Shown: positions 35,784 through 45,674, numbered from the stretch's first letter. The stretch: 64,000 bases of DNA from Alcanivorax quisquiliarum (GCF_023051175.1 NZ_JALKII010000010.1:1-64000), one strand, 5' to 3'. The notes: generated from the sequence alone by a model not told the origin. Program-made: numbers and translations.

Positions 35784-36266
35784 ATGCAGCACTTCGTTCA
35801 CCGCCGCCAGGCGCATTTCTCCCGCTGTGGCCTTTACCGTTATGCACTGTGGCGCTGGTGGGGCCAGGGCCAGGATTACGCGCTGATCATTGGCCTTAAC
35901 CCGTCCACCGATCCGGCCGGCCAGGATAATCCCACCGTGCGCCGCTGTGTGCGCTTCGCCCAGCAGTGGGGTTACAGTGGCGTTTGCGTGGCCAATCTGT
36001 TTGCCTGGCGCACCGTGGAACCCGCCGCACTGCTCGCTGCGCAGGCACCGATCGGCCCGCGCAATGATCACTGGCTGCGCCGCCTGGGCCCCGGAGCCGC
36101 CGTTATCGTCGCCGCCTGGGGTAATCACGGCCAGCACCTGGGGCGCGGGCAAGCGGTGCGGCGTTTGCTGCCCGATATGCAGGTGCTGCGGCTGAACCGT
36201 TCCGGCGAGCCCGCCCACCCGCTTTATCTTCCGGCTCATCTGCGCCCGCAACCCTGGGGCGACTAA
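35784..36266 (+). CDS. DUF1643 domain-containing protein
   Basis: A 160-residue cytoplasmic protein with the DUF1643 signature: AHFSRCGLYRYALWRWWG, LIIGLNPSTDPAGQDNPTVR, WGYSGVCVANLFAWR, and WGNHG later. Function of the family is unknown. The ATG at 35784 has little ribosome-binding site; it fits the family N-terminus. Confidence 0.85.
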   Translation: MQHFVHRRQAHFSRCGLYRYALWRWWGQGQDYALIIGLNPSTDPAGQDNPTVRRCVRFAQQWGYSGVCVANLFAWRTVEPAALLAAQAPIGPRNDHWLRRLGPGAAVIVAAWGNHGQHLGRGQAVRRLLPDMQVLRLNRSGEPAHPLYLPAHLRPQPWGD

Positions 36267-36524
36267 CGCTGCCCTGCCCCGCGCAACAGCCATCGCGACC
36301 AGCCGACGCCGACCCCCTGCACCGAATCCGGGGCCGCCTATCGGGTGTCACGATTTTCCCCCCGGATGGCAGATTTGATCCTGTTCTGTTACGGCCTGTC
36401 CTTTTATTGTTGGCGGGCGGCACGCCGCACCTGGAACCTGCCATTGCCGGCATCACAATCTTCTTCCGGCGCGGGCACAGGCCACATTGATCAGAATAAA
36501 AACACGAGCCGGGAGGGAGAACCA

Positions 36525-37868
36525 ATGCGCTCTATATCATTGCTTTGTCTGGCAGCGCTGGCATTTTGTGCCACCGCCGCCAATGCAGATACCTATATTT
36601 ATGTCACCAACACCACGCCCGACACCGTCACTGTTGCGGTCAACCATTACGGCACCGACACCATGGCGCAGGGCGACGAATGGGCTCAGGAAGCAACCAG
36701 CATCCCGCCATATGCTACCCGCCGCGTGCTGCGCTATAACCGGTTCTGGGGTGTGCATCGTGGTGAAACATTTCATTTTGATACGGTGATCAGCAGTGGC
36801 ACATCCAGTGTGACACTGAAGCAACGCATGGTTGGTACCTGGACGGGCAGCAACATTGTGCACGGCGCCAGCGGCCCCGGCTTCAGCTCACCGTGGTTCA
36901 GTGATCGCAATATTCACACCTATGCCACCACCTACGCGGCCCGGCCTTCCGTCAACAGCTTCAAGGCGGAGTTTACCGGCGGCTATGATGATTTTTATTA
37001 CACCATTCACAACACCACACAGAGCGAACCACTCAGCGGCACGGATCAATTGAAAGTGCTGAGTTACAATATCTGGGCCTTGCCTGTAGTAGCGAGCAAC
37101 ATCAGTGGCCGGCTTGCAGAGATACCATCGCATCTTGATGGTTACGATGTGATCCTGTTGCAGGAAGCCTTCTCCGGTGATCGCGATGCCATGATGCTGG
37201 CGCTGTCGTCGCAGTATCCGTATCAGACACATGTACCGCGCATCCCGTTCGAGCTGGGCACGTTCAATATTTTTGATAGCGGCGTGGCCATCCTGAGCCG
37301 TTTCCCGATCGTGGCGACAGATGACTTCATCTATCCGAATTGCTCGGGCACGGATTGCTTTGCCGACAAAGGCATCATCTATGCGGAAATCATCAAGGAC
37401 GGCAAGTCATACCACATCACCTCGACACACACCGCGTCCTTCGATACCACAGAGGCACGCCTGCTGCGCCAAGAGCAGTTCTTGCAAATTCGTGATCTGG
37501 TCGATGCGCAGAATATTCCCACCAGCGAGGCCGTACTGATGGGCGGTGATTTCAACGTCAACAAGCTGCTGTGGCCCACCGATTATGCGCAAATGCTCGT
37601 CAATCTGAACGCCACCGATCCGCTCAGCACGGGCTACACCGAAGCCACCTTCGATCCGCGCGTGAACCAGAACGCCACGGCGGCCGGTTCTGGCGGCGAC
37701 ACGGTGGAATATCTGGATTATGTGGTTTACGCCAACGACCACCTGCAACCGCACACCTCTCGCAATGATGTGCGCGTGTTGCGCTCCACAGCATCATCGG
37801 TGTGGGGCAGCTGGGATTTGTCCGATCACTTCCCGGTGATGGGCGAATTCGACTTCAGCGCGCCGTAA
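36525..37868 (+). CDS. Secreted sphingomyelinase C-like phosphodiesterase
   Basis: A 447-residue exported enzyme (signal peptide MRSISLLCLAALAFCATAANA). Residues 23-165 form an N-terminal beta-rich domain; from about 175 an endonuclease/exonuclease/phosphatase domain follows with LSYNIW (179-184), the metal-binding Glu in LLQEAF (211-216), GDFN (341-344) and the catalytic His in SDH (433-435), as in bacterial neutral sphingomyelinases. It would hydrolyse sphingomyelin or related phospholipids outside the cell. GGGAGGGAG precedes the ATG at 36525. It is coupled to a foldase-like gene one base after its stop codon. Confidence 0.85.
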   Translation: MRSISLLCLAALAFCATAANADTYIYVTNTTPDTVTVAVNHYGTDTMAQGDEWAQEATSIPPYATRRVLRYNRFWGVHRGETFHFDTVISSGTSSVTLKQRMVGTWTGSNIVHGASGPGFSSPWFSDRNIHTYATTYAARPSVNSFKAEFTGGYDDFYYTIHNTTQSEPLSGTDQLKVLSYNIWALPVVASNISGRLAEIPSHLDGYDVILLQEAFSGDRDAMMLALSSQYPYQTHVPRIPFELGTFNIFDSGVAILSRFPIVATDDFIYPNCSGTDCFADKGIIYAEIIKDGKSYHITSTHTASFDTTEARLLRQEQFLQIRDLVDAQNIPTSEAVLMGGDFNVNKLLWPTDYAQMLVNLNATDPLSTGYTEATFDPRVNQNATAAGSGGDTVEYLDYVVYANDHLQPHTSRNDVRVLRSTASSVWGSWDLSDHFPVMGEFDFSAP

Positions 37869-37869
37869 C

Positions 37870-38898
37870 ATGCGCTGGCGTCTGGCCGGGGCGGCGGCGA
37901 TTGCCGCCGCTGCCCTCACCATTGCACTGATCTGGCAAGGCGCCGACGCGCCGCTGTCCGTTTCGCATGGCGCTCATACCACCCAGGCCTCGTCTACCTC
38001 GCTCGCTTCACCGCCCCCTGCGGCCATAGCGAACCCTGCCGGCGGCGGCGAATCACCGGCGCTGGCCACCACGGCGCCTACCGACGAGGCGGCCCAGAGC
38101 GCTGCCGCCCGCTACGCCCACCAGGTGACGACGCTGCGCGAGGCCCTGCAAGCGCATCAGGATGCACCCGGCAACCTGCGCGCTTTTTTTTCCGAGCTGG
38201 CAAGGCATTGCGACGATGCACAAGCCTGCCATGCCCTGCTGACGGAAATTCTCGCAAGTTACCCCGACACAGCCTTTGCCGAAATGGTAGCGCGTATTCA
38301 GGAGCGCTTACCGCATTACGAGGCCGCCATGCAGGCCACCGTGATGTCCACCAGCGATCCGGCTCGCGCACGCTTCGAGGCGCTGCATGCGCAGCGCGAG
38401 CAATGGCTTGGCGTCGAGGAAACCGAGCTCATGTTTGGTCAGGAAGCGGCTTGGGCCAGATATCGTTTCGATTACGGCGATTTGCTGCAACAGGCGGCAC
38501 ATGTGCCGCCCACACAACGCCAGCAAGCGCTGGATACATTGCGGCAGCAGCACTTCACTGCTTACGGTGCCGCGCTACATGATCTGGAAGGCCGCCACGG
38601 CGCTTACCAGCATGCGCTGGCGCTTCAGCTGGCTGGCGTCGACGATGCAAACGAACAACAGCGGATCACGCAGGCACTGCGGGCACGATTTTTCCCGCCC
38701 AATGACGTGGCCGCCATGACCGCCCGCGATCAGCAGATCGCCCGTCAGCAGGAAACAGTAGCACGCTATCAACAGGCTCTGGCCGCCCTGGAAGCAGAAT
38801 TTGGCCCGCTGCAAACACAGCTACCTGCAGCCGAATGGGAGAGCCAGTATCGTGCTCGACTGGAAGCTCTGCGCCGGGAGCATTTCAGCACGCCGTGA
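37870..38898 (+). CDS. Lipase-foldase (Lif)-like secretion chaperone
   Basis: A 342-residue protein with an N-terminal membrane anchor (WRLAGAAAIAAAALTIALIW) and a Pro/Ala/Ser-rich linker, followed by long helices rich in Ala, Gln, Glu and Arg. QREQWLGVEETELMFGQEAAW and the C-terminal RFFPPNDVAAMTARDQQIAR resemble the Lif lipase-specific foldase family, which folds cognate exported lipases. It begins one base after the sphingomyelinase stop (TAA C ATG), so translation is coupled and the sphingomyelinase is its likely client. No lipase gene is nearby. PlcR-type accessory proteins are an alternative. Confidence 0.65.
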   Translation: MRWRLAGAAAIAAAALTIALIWQGADAPLSVSHGAHTTQASSTSLASPPPAAIANPAGGGESPALATTAPTDEAAQSAAARYAHQVTTLREALQAHQDAPGNLRAFFSELARHCDDAQACHALLTEILASYPDTAFAEMVARIQERLPHYEAAMQATVMSTSDPARARFEALHAQREQWLGVEETELMFGQEAAWARYRFDYGDLLQQAAHVPPTQRQQALDTLRQQHFTAYGAALHDLEGRHGAYQHALALQLAGVDDANEQQRITQALRARFFPPNDVAAMTARDQQIARQQETVARYQQALAALEAEFGPLQTQLPAAEWESQYRARLEALRREHFSTP

Positions 38899-39162
38899 CA
38901 AACCCCCGCTGCAGCAAGGCATACGTAAAACAATCAAAAGCCTTGCTGTAGCCAGTGGCCTCCCCGCCGCTTCGCCAGTAGCATCTGGCGGATGATCGGG
39001 CCTGAAACCTCCGCGGGGCACCTTATTCAAAGCAGGCACAAGCCAGTGCCGGCCCGGTGCTGGCGCGCCTTCAGCCACCTGCTCCACGCCGGGGCGATCA
39101 GTTAGTAACAATGCACCATGCCACGCCCGGTGATAACACGCCTATGACAAGGAGTCTGGCCG

Positions 39163-41508
39163 ATGCGTAATCTCGCGCCGAGTTTACCGGCACTGTGCTG
39201 TCTTGTGCTGCTCTTCGGTTGTACTGACAACTCCGAGCTGGCACGCACCGAAATACCCCTGCCCTTGCCCGCCACTCGCGCTGTCTCGTTCGAAGAGGAT
39301 GTCAGGCCGATTCTGGATGCCAAATGCCTCGCCTGCCATGGCTGCTACGATGCGCCCTGCCAACTGAAATTTGAAACGCCGGCAGGCCTGGTGCGTGGAG
39401 GCCACCCGCAACCTGCCTACGACGGCACCCGTAAAGAGGCCATGGCACCTACCCGTCTGGGCCTGGACGCACTGAGCGAAGCCGACTGGCGCACCCGTGG
39501 ATTTCATTCTGTGCTGGCCGCTACCGAAGAGCATCAGCCCGTGCTGTATCGCATGCTGGCGTTGGGCAAACAGCACCCCTGGGCGCCCAATAGCAAGCTG
39601 CCGGATAATATCGACATCAGTATTTCGCGGCCGAACGAGTGCGCCACCAGTGAAGAATTTGACCGGTATGCAAAAAAACATCCGCTGGAAGGCATGCCGT
39701 TGGCGGTTACCGGCCTTGACGATGAAGAGTTCTCCCTGATCAGTGGCTGGTTGAAACAGGGCGCAGAGATCGACACGCCAGACACTGCGGTGTCAGCCGC
39801 CGAACAGCAGGCCATTGATCGCTGGGAGAGTTTTCTCAACCAGCGCGGCAACCAGACACAGCTGCTTTCACGCTGGCTGTTCGAGCATCTTTTCCTGGCC
39901 CACTTGTATTTTGAAGACATCAAGGGCGAGCCGCGCTTTTTTCAGCTGCTGCGTTCCTATACACCGCCGGGCGAACCGATCTTGCCAGTGGCCACCGTGC
40001 GCCCCAACGATGCCCCGGACGGCCCGTTTTTTTACCGCCTGCGGCCGTTGGAAGACACCATCGTCTACAAACGCCACATCACCTACCCGCTTAGCGAGGC
40101 GCGGCTGGCACGCATTCGCACGCTTTTCTTCAGCGAAGACTGGCAGATCGATTCCTTGCCCGGCTATAACTATGAAGATCGCGCTAATCCCTTTGCCACT
40201 TTTTCAGCCATTCCGGCGGCAGCACGCTACCAGTTCATGCTGGATGAAGCCGAATACTTCACCCGCACTTTCATACGCGGCCCGGTCTGCCGGGGCCAGA
40301 TCGCTACCGATGTGATCCGGGATCATTTCTGGACGTTTTTTCAAAAACCCGAGAATGACCAGTACATCGTCGATGCGGAATATCGCGCCAAGGCAACGCC
40401 GCTGCTGGGCCTGCCGGGGCAACATGATGCATTGCTCGACGCGGGGGACGAATGGCAGCGCTATCGCGCCAATCGCAATCAGTACCTGAAAGCACGGCAG
40501 GCACAGTATCGGCGCCACCAGCCCGCAGGCGCAAGCCTGGAAGATATCTGGCAGGGCAATGACAACGCCCTGCTCACCATCTTGCGCCACCATGACAGCG
40601 CATCAGTAAGGCGCGGGCTGATTGGCGAGATTCCGCAAACCATGTGGCTGATGGATTATCCGCTGTTCGAGCGCACGTACTATGAGCTGGTAGTGAATTT
40701 CGATGTGTTCGGTAATGTCGCCCACCAATTGCAGACACGCCTTTATTTTGATCTGATCCGCAATGGCGCCGAACAGAATTTCCTGCGCCTGCTACCTGCT
40801 GACCAGCGCTCAGCCGTGCTTGCCGACTGGTATCGCGGTATGGGCAAGCTGAAACTGGACATCACTTATCAGGATCAGGACACCCATACGCCATCTGCCG
40901 AACGCTATCTGACCGATATGCCGACGCAAGAATTCGCATTACGCCTGCTGACACATACCCAAGGCACCAACGCCCAGCCGGAAGACCTGCTCAACCGTTG
41001 CCAGCCGCCGCAATGCGGGCGCCGTGATGTGCCCGCCTGGGTGCAACGTGCCGACCAGGCGCTTGCATCACTGGCTGCCACACCCGCCGCAAAGCTGCCT
41101 GGCCTGCTCCACCTGCCCGAAGCCATATTCGTGCGCGTGCATCACCCACAGGGCGAGCGCACCGTATACAGCGTGCTGCGCAACCGGGCGCATAGCAACG
41201 TCGCCTTTCTGATGGGCGAATCCCTGCGCTACGAAGCCGAGCAAGATACGCTGACAGTGTATCCGGGAATCATCGGCGGCTATCCGAATTTCATGTTCGA
41301 TGTGCCCGCCAGCGACGCAGAGCGGTTTGCCAGCGCATTGCGTAACGCCGAACAGCAAGAGCAGTTCGAGCAAGTCGTCGAGCAATGGGGTGTGCGCCGC
41401 ACCCACCCGCAATTCTGGGAGATACTCCACGACATCACCGCCTGGCACCGCGAGCATGAGCCACTTCAGGCAGGGGTATTCGATATCAACCGCTTTGAAA
41501 ATCTGTAA
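39163..41508 (+). CDS. cti: Fatty acid cis/trans isomerase, haem lipoprotein
   Basis: A 781-residue periplasmic enzyme that turns cis into trans double bonds of membrane phospholipids, a response to solvents and heat. It has a lipobox (LLFGC, Cys20) and a cytochrome-c type haem site CLACH (55-59) in ILDAKCLACHGCYDAPC, as in Pseudomonas Cti. Long downstream domain typical of Cti (FRVRPLEDTIVYKRHITY-type segment; VNFDVFGNVAHQLQTRLYF). AAGGAG lies seven bases before the ATG. Single gene; a composite repeat lies after it. Confidence 0.93.
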   Translation: MRNLAPSLPALCCLVLLFGCTDNSELARTEIPLPLPATRAVSFEEDVRPILDAKCLACHGCYDAPCQLKFETPAGLVRGGHPQPAYDGTRKEAMAPTRLGLDALSEADWRTRGFHSVLAATEEHQPVLYRMLALGKQHPWAPNSKLPDNIDISISRPNECATSEEFDRYAKKHPLEGMPLAVTGLDDEEFSLISGWLKQGAEIDTPDTAVSAAEQQAIDRWESFLNQRGNQTQLLSRWLFEHLFLAHLYFEDIKGEPRFFQLLRSYTPPGEPILPVATVRPNDAPDGPFFYRLRPLEDTIVYKRHITYPLSEARLARIRTLFFSEDWQIDSLPGYNYEDRANPFATFSAIPAAARYQFMLDEAEYFTRTFIRGPVCRGQIATDVIRDHFWTFFQKPENDQYIVDAEYRAKATPLLGLPGQHDALLDAGDEWQRYRANRNQYLKARQAQYRRHQPAGASLEDIWQGNDNALLTILRHHDSASVRRGLIGEIPQTMWLMDYPLFERTYYELVVNFDVFGNVAHQLQTRLYFDLIRNGAEQNFLRLLPADQRSAVLADWYRGMGKLKLDITYQDQDTHTPSAERYLTDMPTQEFALRLLTHTQGTNAQPEDLLNRCQPPQCGRRDVPAWVQRADQALASLAATPAAKLPGLLHLPEAIFVRVHHPQGERTVYSVLRNRAHSNVAFLMGESLRYEAEQDTLTVYPGIIGGYPNFMFDVPASDAERFASALRNAEQQEQFEQVVEQWGVRRTHPQFWEILHDITAWHREHEPLQAGVFDINRFENL

Positions 41509-41541
41509 CGGAGCAAATATCGCAGACGGGCCAGGTGGCCC

Positions 41542-42018
41542 GTTTCAAAGCCGCAGGCTCGCCCGAAGAGTGAGCAAATCAGATTTTTTCTCCCCTCTCC
41601 CTTGTGGGACAAGCAAAGCGCAGAACAGCCGCAGGCTGGCCCGAAGAGCAAGCGAATCAGCTTTTTACTCCCCTCTCCCCTTGTGGGAGAGGGGTTGGGG
41701 GAGAGGGGGCGACGAACATGCAGCTGATACCATAGCAGCTACATGATGCAATTCTTTCAATTATCTTCAGTAGAAACTTCCATAAAATTCCAAAGCAAAA
41801 AAATCCCGAGAGCCAGCCAGTTTCGTTCTAGATCACGTGCCGAGTATATATTTCCTGCCATAATCTCCCCCTCTCCCCAACCCCTCTCCCACAAGGGGAG
41901 AGGGGCTAAAAAGTTCATCGTTGATTTCCGTGGAGTCAGTTTAGGTATCCGTGAAAGCACTAAGAGGTTATCCAAAATACCGATCTTTTTTGTTCTCATC
42001 CCCCTCGTGGGACAAGCG
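41542..42018 (-). repeat. Composite palindromic repeat, copy 2 (about 480 bp, inverted)
   Basis: Read on the minus strand, the order of modules matches copy 1 (20410-20930): AAAAAGATCGGTATTTTGGA outer module, palindromic arm (CCCCTCTCCCCTTGTGGGAG near 41890), AT-rich centre (GGCAGGAAATATATACTCGG) and second arm (near 41680), then a GCCAGCCTGCGGCTGTTCTG module. Copies are similar but clearly diverged in the centre. Confidence 0.85.
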
Positions 42019-42060
42019 GAAAGAGGTGTCAACTCCATTCAGGACGGGTCATGAACAAAA

Positions 42061-42086
42061 AAAAAGCCTTCCGAAGAAGGCTTTTT
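42061..42086. terminator. Bidirectional terminator between cti and deaD
   Basis: AAAAAGCCTTC / GAAGGCTTTTT, an 11-bp perfect stem with CGAA loop. T-runs flank both sides, so it serves both the deaD transcript (minus) and readthrough from cti. Confidence 0.9.
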
Positions 42087-42106
42087 CCAACCGCTACAAC
42101 TCGTTA

Positions 42107-43864
42107 TCAGTTGGCGCGGCGACGCTCGCTATTGGCAGCACGGCGCGGTGCGCCCGCTGGCCGGGCTGTGCGACGGGGCGCACTGCCGCCATCCACCACG
42201 ATATTAAGCTGCTGACCGGCAACCCAGACCGTGCGCAAATGCTTGATGGCCGAATCCGCCAGGCTATCGGGCAGATCCACCGTGCTGAATTGAGGGAAGA
42301 TATCAATGCGGCCAATGTGGCTGCTGTTCATCTTCACCTCGTTGGCAATGGCGCCCACGATATTCGACGGTTTCACCCCATGGGTTCGGCCCACCTCGAT
42401 GCGATAGCGTGTCATTCCGGCCTCAGGTAAAGATGGCGCCTTGCGAGCTGCCGCACGCGGCCGCTCGTCGTGGCCACGGCGTGGCTCTCGCTCGCCCCGC
42501 TCCGAGCGCGCCATACGCACCACCGGCGCAGGCCGGTTTTCCATCAGCAACGGGGTATCACCCTGGGCCAGCTTTGCCAGTGCTGCAGCCACCTCAAGCG
42601 GTTCGGCCCCGCTTTCCGCCAGGTATTCCGTCAACAGCTCGCGGAACAGATCAAGCTTGCCCACATCTAGCGTATTGCTGATGCGATCCTTGAAACGCTG
42701 CTTGCGCACGGCATTGATCTGCTCGGTGGCGGGCAGCGGCATCTCTTCCACTTTCTGCCGCGTCAGGCGCTCGATGTTGAACAACATGCGCTTTTCACGG
42801 GGCGTCACGAACAGGATCGCATCCCCTGCCCGTCCGGCACGGCCGGTGCGCCCGATACGGTGCACATAGGTTTCACCGTCAAAGGGGATATCGTAGTTGA
42901 GCACCATGCTGATACGCGGCACATCCAGGCCGCGCGCCACCACATCGGTGGCCACCAGAATGTCGATACGCCCGCTCTTGAGCTGCTCGACGACCTGCTC
43001 GCGGTGCGGTTGCGCCATGTCGCCGTTCAGCGCGGTGGCCCGGAAGCCGGCGCGTTGCAGAAAATCTGCCAGCTCGACGGTGCTTTCCTTGGTGCGTGCA
43101 AACAGAATAACGCCGTCAAAGGATTCGGTTTCCAGCACCCGCACCAGTGCATCCAGCTTGTCACGGTGGTTGATGAACAGATAGCGCTGGCGAATGGCTG
43201 CAACCGTTGCGGTTTTTGCCGCCACGGTGATCTCTTCCGGGTTATCCAGATAGCGTTGTGCAAGTTTGCGAATCGGCGGCGGCATAGTGGCCGACAGCAG
43301 CGCCACCTGGCACTCTTTCGGCGCCTGCTCCATCACCCATTCCACGTCATCGATAAAGCCCATGCGCAGCATTTCGTCGGCTTCATCCAGCACGATGCAG
43401 CGCAGCGTGTCGAGCTTCAACGTGCCGCGCTTGAGATGGTCCACTACCCGGCCGGGGGTGCCTACAACCACTTGCACGCCGTCGCGCAGCGCTCGTGTCT
43501 GCGGCCGGTAATCCATGCCGCCACAAAGGGCGATAACGCGCAGCGAGCGCGAATGGCGGCCATAATTTTCAAACGATTCGGTTACCTGCAATGCCAGCTC
43601 CCGGGTGGGTGCCAGCACCAGCACCTGAACAGCACCGGCAGGCTGATCGCCGAAACGGGAAATCAGCGGCAGCGCAAATGCTGCCGTCTTGCCGGTGCCG
43701 GTCTGTGCCTGACCAATTACATCGCGGCCATCGAGTATCAATGGAATAATGGCTTGCTGGATTGCCGAAGGGGTCTGGTAACCCATCTCATTAATGGCCT
43801 GCTGAACGGCAGGAGCCAGGGCCAGCGCATCGAAACCGGGCTGGGCGGTCATTTCTTCAGACAT
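42107..43864 (-). CDS. deaD: DEAD-box ATP-dependent RNA helicase
   Basis: A 585-residue RNA helicase of the DeaD/CsdA type. Helicase motifs are complete: AQTGTGKT, PTRELALQ, GTPGR, DEADEML, SATMP, ARGLDVPR and HRIGRTGRAGR. The C-terminus has a DbpA-type RNA-binding domain (TRYRIEVGRTHGVKPSNIVG) and a basic RRTARP-rich tail. It unwinds rRNA and mRNA structures, especially in the cold, for 50S ribosome assembly. A 229-base leader (see 43865) precedes it. Confidence 0.93.
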   Translation of the reverse strand: MSEEMTAQPGFDALALAPAVQQAINEMGYQTPSAIQQAIIPLILDGRDVIGQAQTGTGKTAAFALPLISRFGDQPAGAVQVLVLAPTRELALQVTESFENYGRHSRSLRVIALCGGMDYRPQTRALRDGVQVVVGTPGRVVDHLKRGTLKLDTLRCIVLDEADEMLRMGFIDDVEWVMEQAPKECQVALLSATMPPPIRKLAQRYLDNPEEITVAAKTATVAAIRQRYLFINHRDKLDALVRVLETESFDGVILFARTKESTVELADFLQRAGFRATALNGDMAQPHREQVVEQLKSGRIDILVATDVVARGLDVPRISMVLNYDIPFDGETYVHRIGRTGRAGRAGDAILFVTPREKRMLFNIERLTRQKVEEMPLPATEQINAVRKQRFKDRISNTLDVGKLDLFRELLTEYLAESGAEPLEVAAALAKLAQGDTPLLMENRPAPVVRMARSERGEREPRRGHDERPRAAARKAPSLPEAGMTRYRIEVGRTHGVKPSNIVGAIANEVKMNSSHIGRIDIFPQFSTVDLPDSLADSAIKHLRTVWVAGQQLNIVVDGGSAPRRTARPAGAPRRAANSERRRAN

Positions 43865-44107
43865 TTATCACCTTGCGTCGCCACGACAGCCGTCGTGGGC
43901 GTGGATGGAATAACACCGGATCGCCAGGCCGAAGGCCAGACGTTCACTCACCGGTTACGAGGCTTCCCGCGAGAAGCCCGGCCGTATCACGAATTGATAG
44001 GGGGAGGGGCCGAAAACGGGATTCGACGCCGCGCTGCGCGGGCGCCTTACGCATTGTGTCCGACGCGGCTGCCTCGGGGGGCTGCATCAAAGCGGCGCAA
44101 AGTATAG
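43865..44107 (-). promoter_or_regulatory. Long 5' leader and putative promoter of deaD
   Basis: On the minus strand TATACT (44101-44106) is a good -10 box, placing transcription start near 44093 and leaving a leader of about 230 bases. E. coli csdA has a leader of similar length with a cold-shock box, so cold induction is likely here (inference). No clear -35 box. Confidence 0.45.
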
Positions 44108-44259
44108 CAAAGCGTATGGCGCTGTGCTAGTACCCCGCACCCGTGCAGCGGCCGCCCGACCACCAGCGAACATGGCCGGGCGCCCCGCATCGACCCGGCA
44201 ATGTGCGACAATCGCCTGCCTGGCGATGACCGCCCTGCTTTTCGATCGAGGACATCACT

Positions 44260-44715
44260 GTGACGATATGGGTTGATGCCGATGCCTGCCCGAACATGAT
44301 TCGCGACGTTTTGTTTCGTGCGGCCCAACGTACCGGCACGCCAATGGTGCTGGTGGCCAACCAGCCTGTGCGCACACCGCCGGGCCGGCTGATCCGTTCC
44401 ATCCAGGTGCCAGGCGGTTTCGATGAGGCCGATGATTACATCGCCACCGAAGTGGCCGCCGGCGATCTGGTGATCACCGCAGATATTCCACTGGCGGCAC
44501 GCGCCATCGAAGCAGGCGCCACCGCCCTGAATCCACGCGGCGAATTGTACACGCTCGACAACATCAGCCAGCGCCTGACAATGCGCAATTTCATGGAAGA
44601 AATGCGCGGCGCGGGGCTGGTGCAAGGCGGCCCGCCGCCGATGAACGAGCGCGACCGGCAAACCTTCGCCAACGCGCTTGATCGCTGGCTCACGGCACAG
44701 CAGCGCAGCCATTGA
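44260..44715 (+). CDS. UPF0178 (YaiI/YqxD family) protein
   Basis: A 151-residue protein starting at a GTG with GAGGACAT upstream. WVDADACPN, the conserved Asp-rich start (PIN-like fold), [32 protein letters not shown] and [10 protein letters not shown] are all conserved in the UPF0178/DUF188 family. The catalytic-type aspartates suggest a nuclease-like activity, but the function is unproven. Confidence 0.92.
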   Translation: MTIWVDADACPNMIRDVLFRAAQRTGTPMVLVANQPVRTPPGRLIRSIQVPGGFDEADDYIATEVAAGDLVITADIPLAARAIEAGATALNPRGELYTLDNISQRLTMRNFMEEMRGAGLVQGGPPPMNERDRQTFANALDRWLTAQQRSH

Positions 44716-44906
44716 ATACCAGGCGACCATGGGCCGTTTGCGACATTGCCGCGGCAGCGGCTACGCTAGGCCGTTGACATGGGGTACATTGGCGCTGCCT
44801 GATAACGGGCGAGCATGAGCCGGGGCCGGCAGATATCGGCCTTGCCTGTTTTTGACGCCGGCCTGACGCCGGCACGGTCTGCCGTGATGCAGGCACAGGG
44901 GAAGTC

Positions 44907-45674
44907 ATGGGCTTGTGGAACAACAATAACGCACCATCACTGGTAGAAACCGAACTCGACATCAATAGCCATGACCGCTTGCGTGCGGTCAGCACGGCCG
45001 CCTGGCTAACGCTATTGATGCTGGCGCTATCCGCCACCGCGACCGCGATCACCATCCTGGCCACCGGCGAACGCAACTGGGTGTTTGCGATGGGCCTGGC
45101 AACACTGATCCCGATGCTGATAACGCCGTTGGTGGCCTACCCGATCAGTTGCCGTAACGCCGCGCTCAAACGCCGCAACCAGCACCTGCAACAGCTGGCA
45201 CGGCACGATCATCTCACCGGTGTTTTCAATCGCCCTTATGTATTGAACATGCTTGAGCGTGAGCTGGCACTTTCCAGCCGGCACGATTATCCGGTGTCGC
45301 TGGTGTTGATCGAAATCCAGAACAACCGGGAAATTGTCGATCAGCTTGGCCGCCATGCGTCGGACAAGGCACAGCAACGGTTGGCGCGCGAAGTGCGCAC
45401 GCAGATTCGGGAGAGCGATCTGCTCGGGCGCTTTGAAGGTGCCCAGTTCATTCTGGTGTTGCCGCATACCGGCCTGCGCGACGCGCTGCGCATCAGCGAA
45501 AACCTCGGCCAGTTGTTACGACGCCAGCAAATCAGCGCCGACAATCAAACGCTGCCGCTGCTGCCCTGCTTCGGCGTGTCGTCGACGGATCAGAGCGCAC
45601 GCACGCTGCAAAGCCTGCTCAATGATGCCGATTACGCGCTGTATAACGCCCGTAAACAGTATGGTGATCATTAA
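44907..45674 (+). CDS. Membrane GGDEF-domain protein, degenerate
   Basis: A 255-residue inner membrane protein with two transmembrane helices (about 31-52 and 58-80) and a C-terminal GGDEF domain (95-255). DHLTGVFNRPYVLNML is typical of the domain, but the signature is EGAQF (177-181) instead of GG(D/E)EF, and the first metal-binding Asp is lost (LIEIQNN). So it is probably not a cyclic-di-GMP synthase but a sensor or binding protein. Start at 44907. Confidence 0.85.
   Translation: MGLWNNNNAPSLVETELDINSHDRLRAVSTAAWLTLLMLALSATATAITILATGERNWVFAMGLATLIPMLITPLVAYPISCRNAALKRRNQHLQQLARHDHLTGVFNRPYVLNMLERELALSSRHDYPVSLVLIEIQNNREIVDQLGRHASDKAQQRLAREVRTQIRESDLLGRFEGAQFILVLPHTGLRDALRISENLGQLLRRQQISADNQTLPLLPCFGVSSTDQSARTLQSLLNDADYALYNARKQYGDH

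Larger units (their letters stand above)
41509..42106. other. Intergenic region occupied by a composite repeat
   Basis: Between the convergent cti and deaD genes; the composite repeat 41542-42018 and a bidirectional terminator fill it. No gene. Confidence 0.7.

Noticed and set aside
42860-44107. 415-codon open frame on the plus strand opposite deaD
   Set aside because: The translation is low-complexity His/Gln/Arg-rich without a domain, while deaD is complete on the minus strand.
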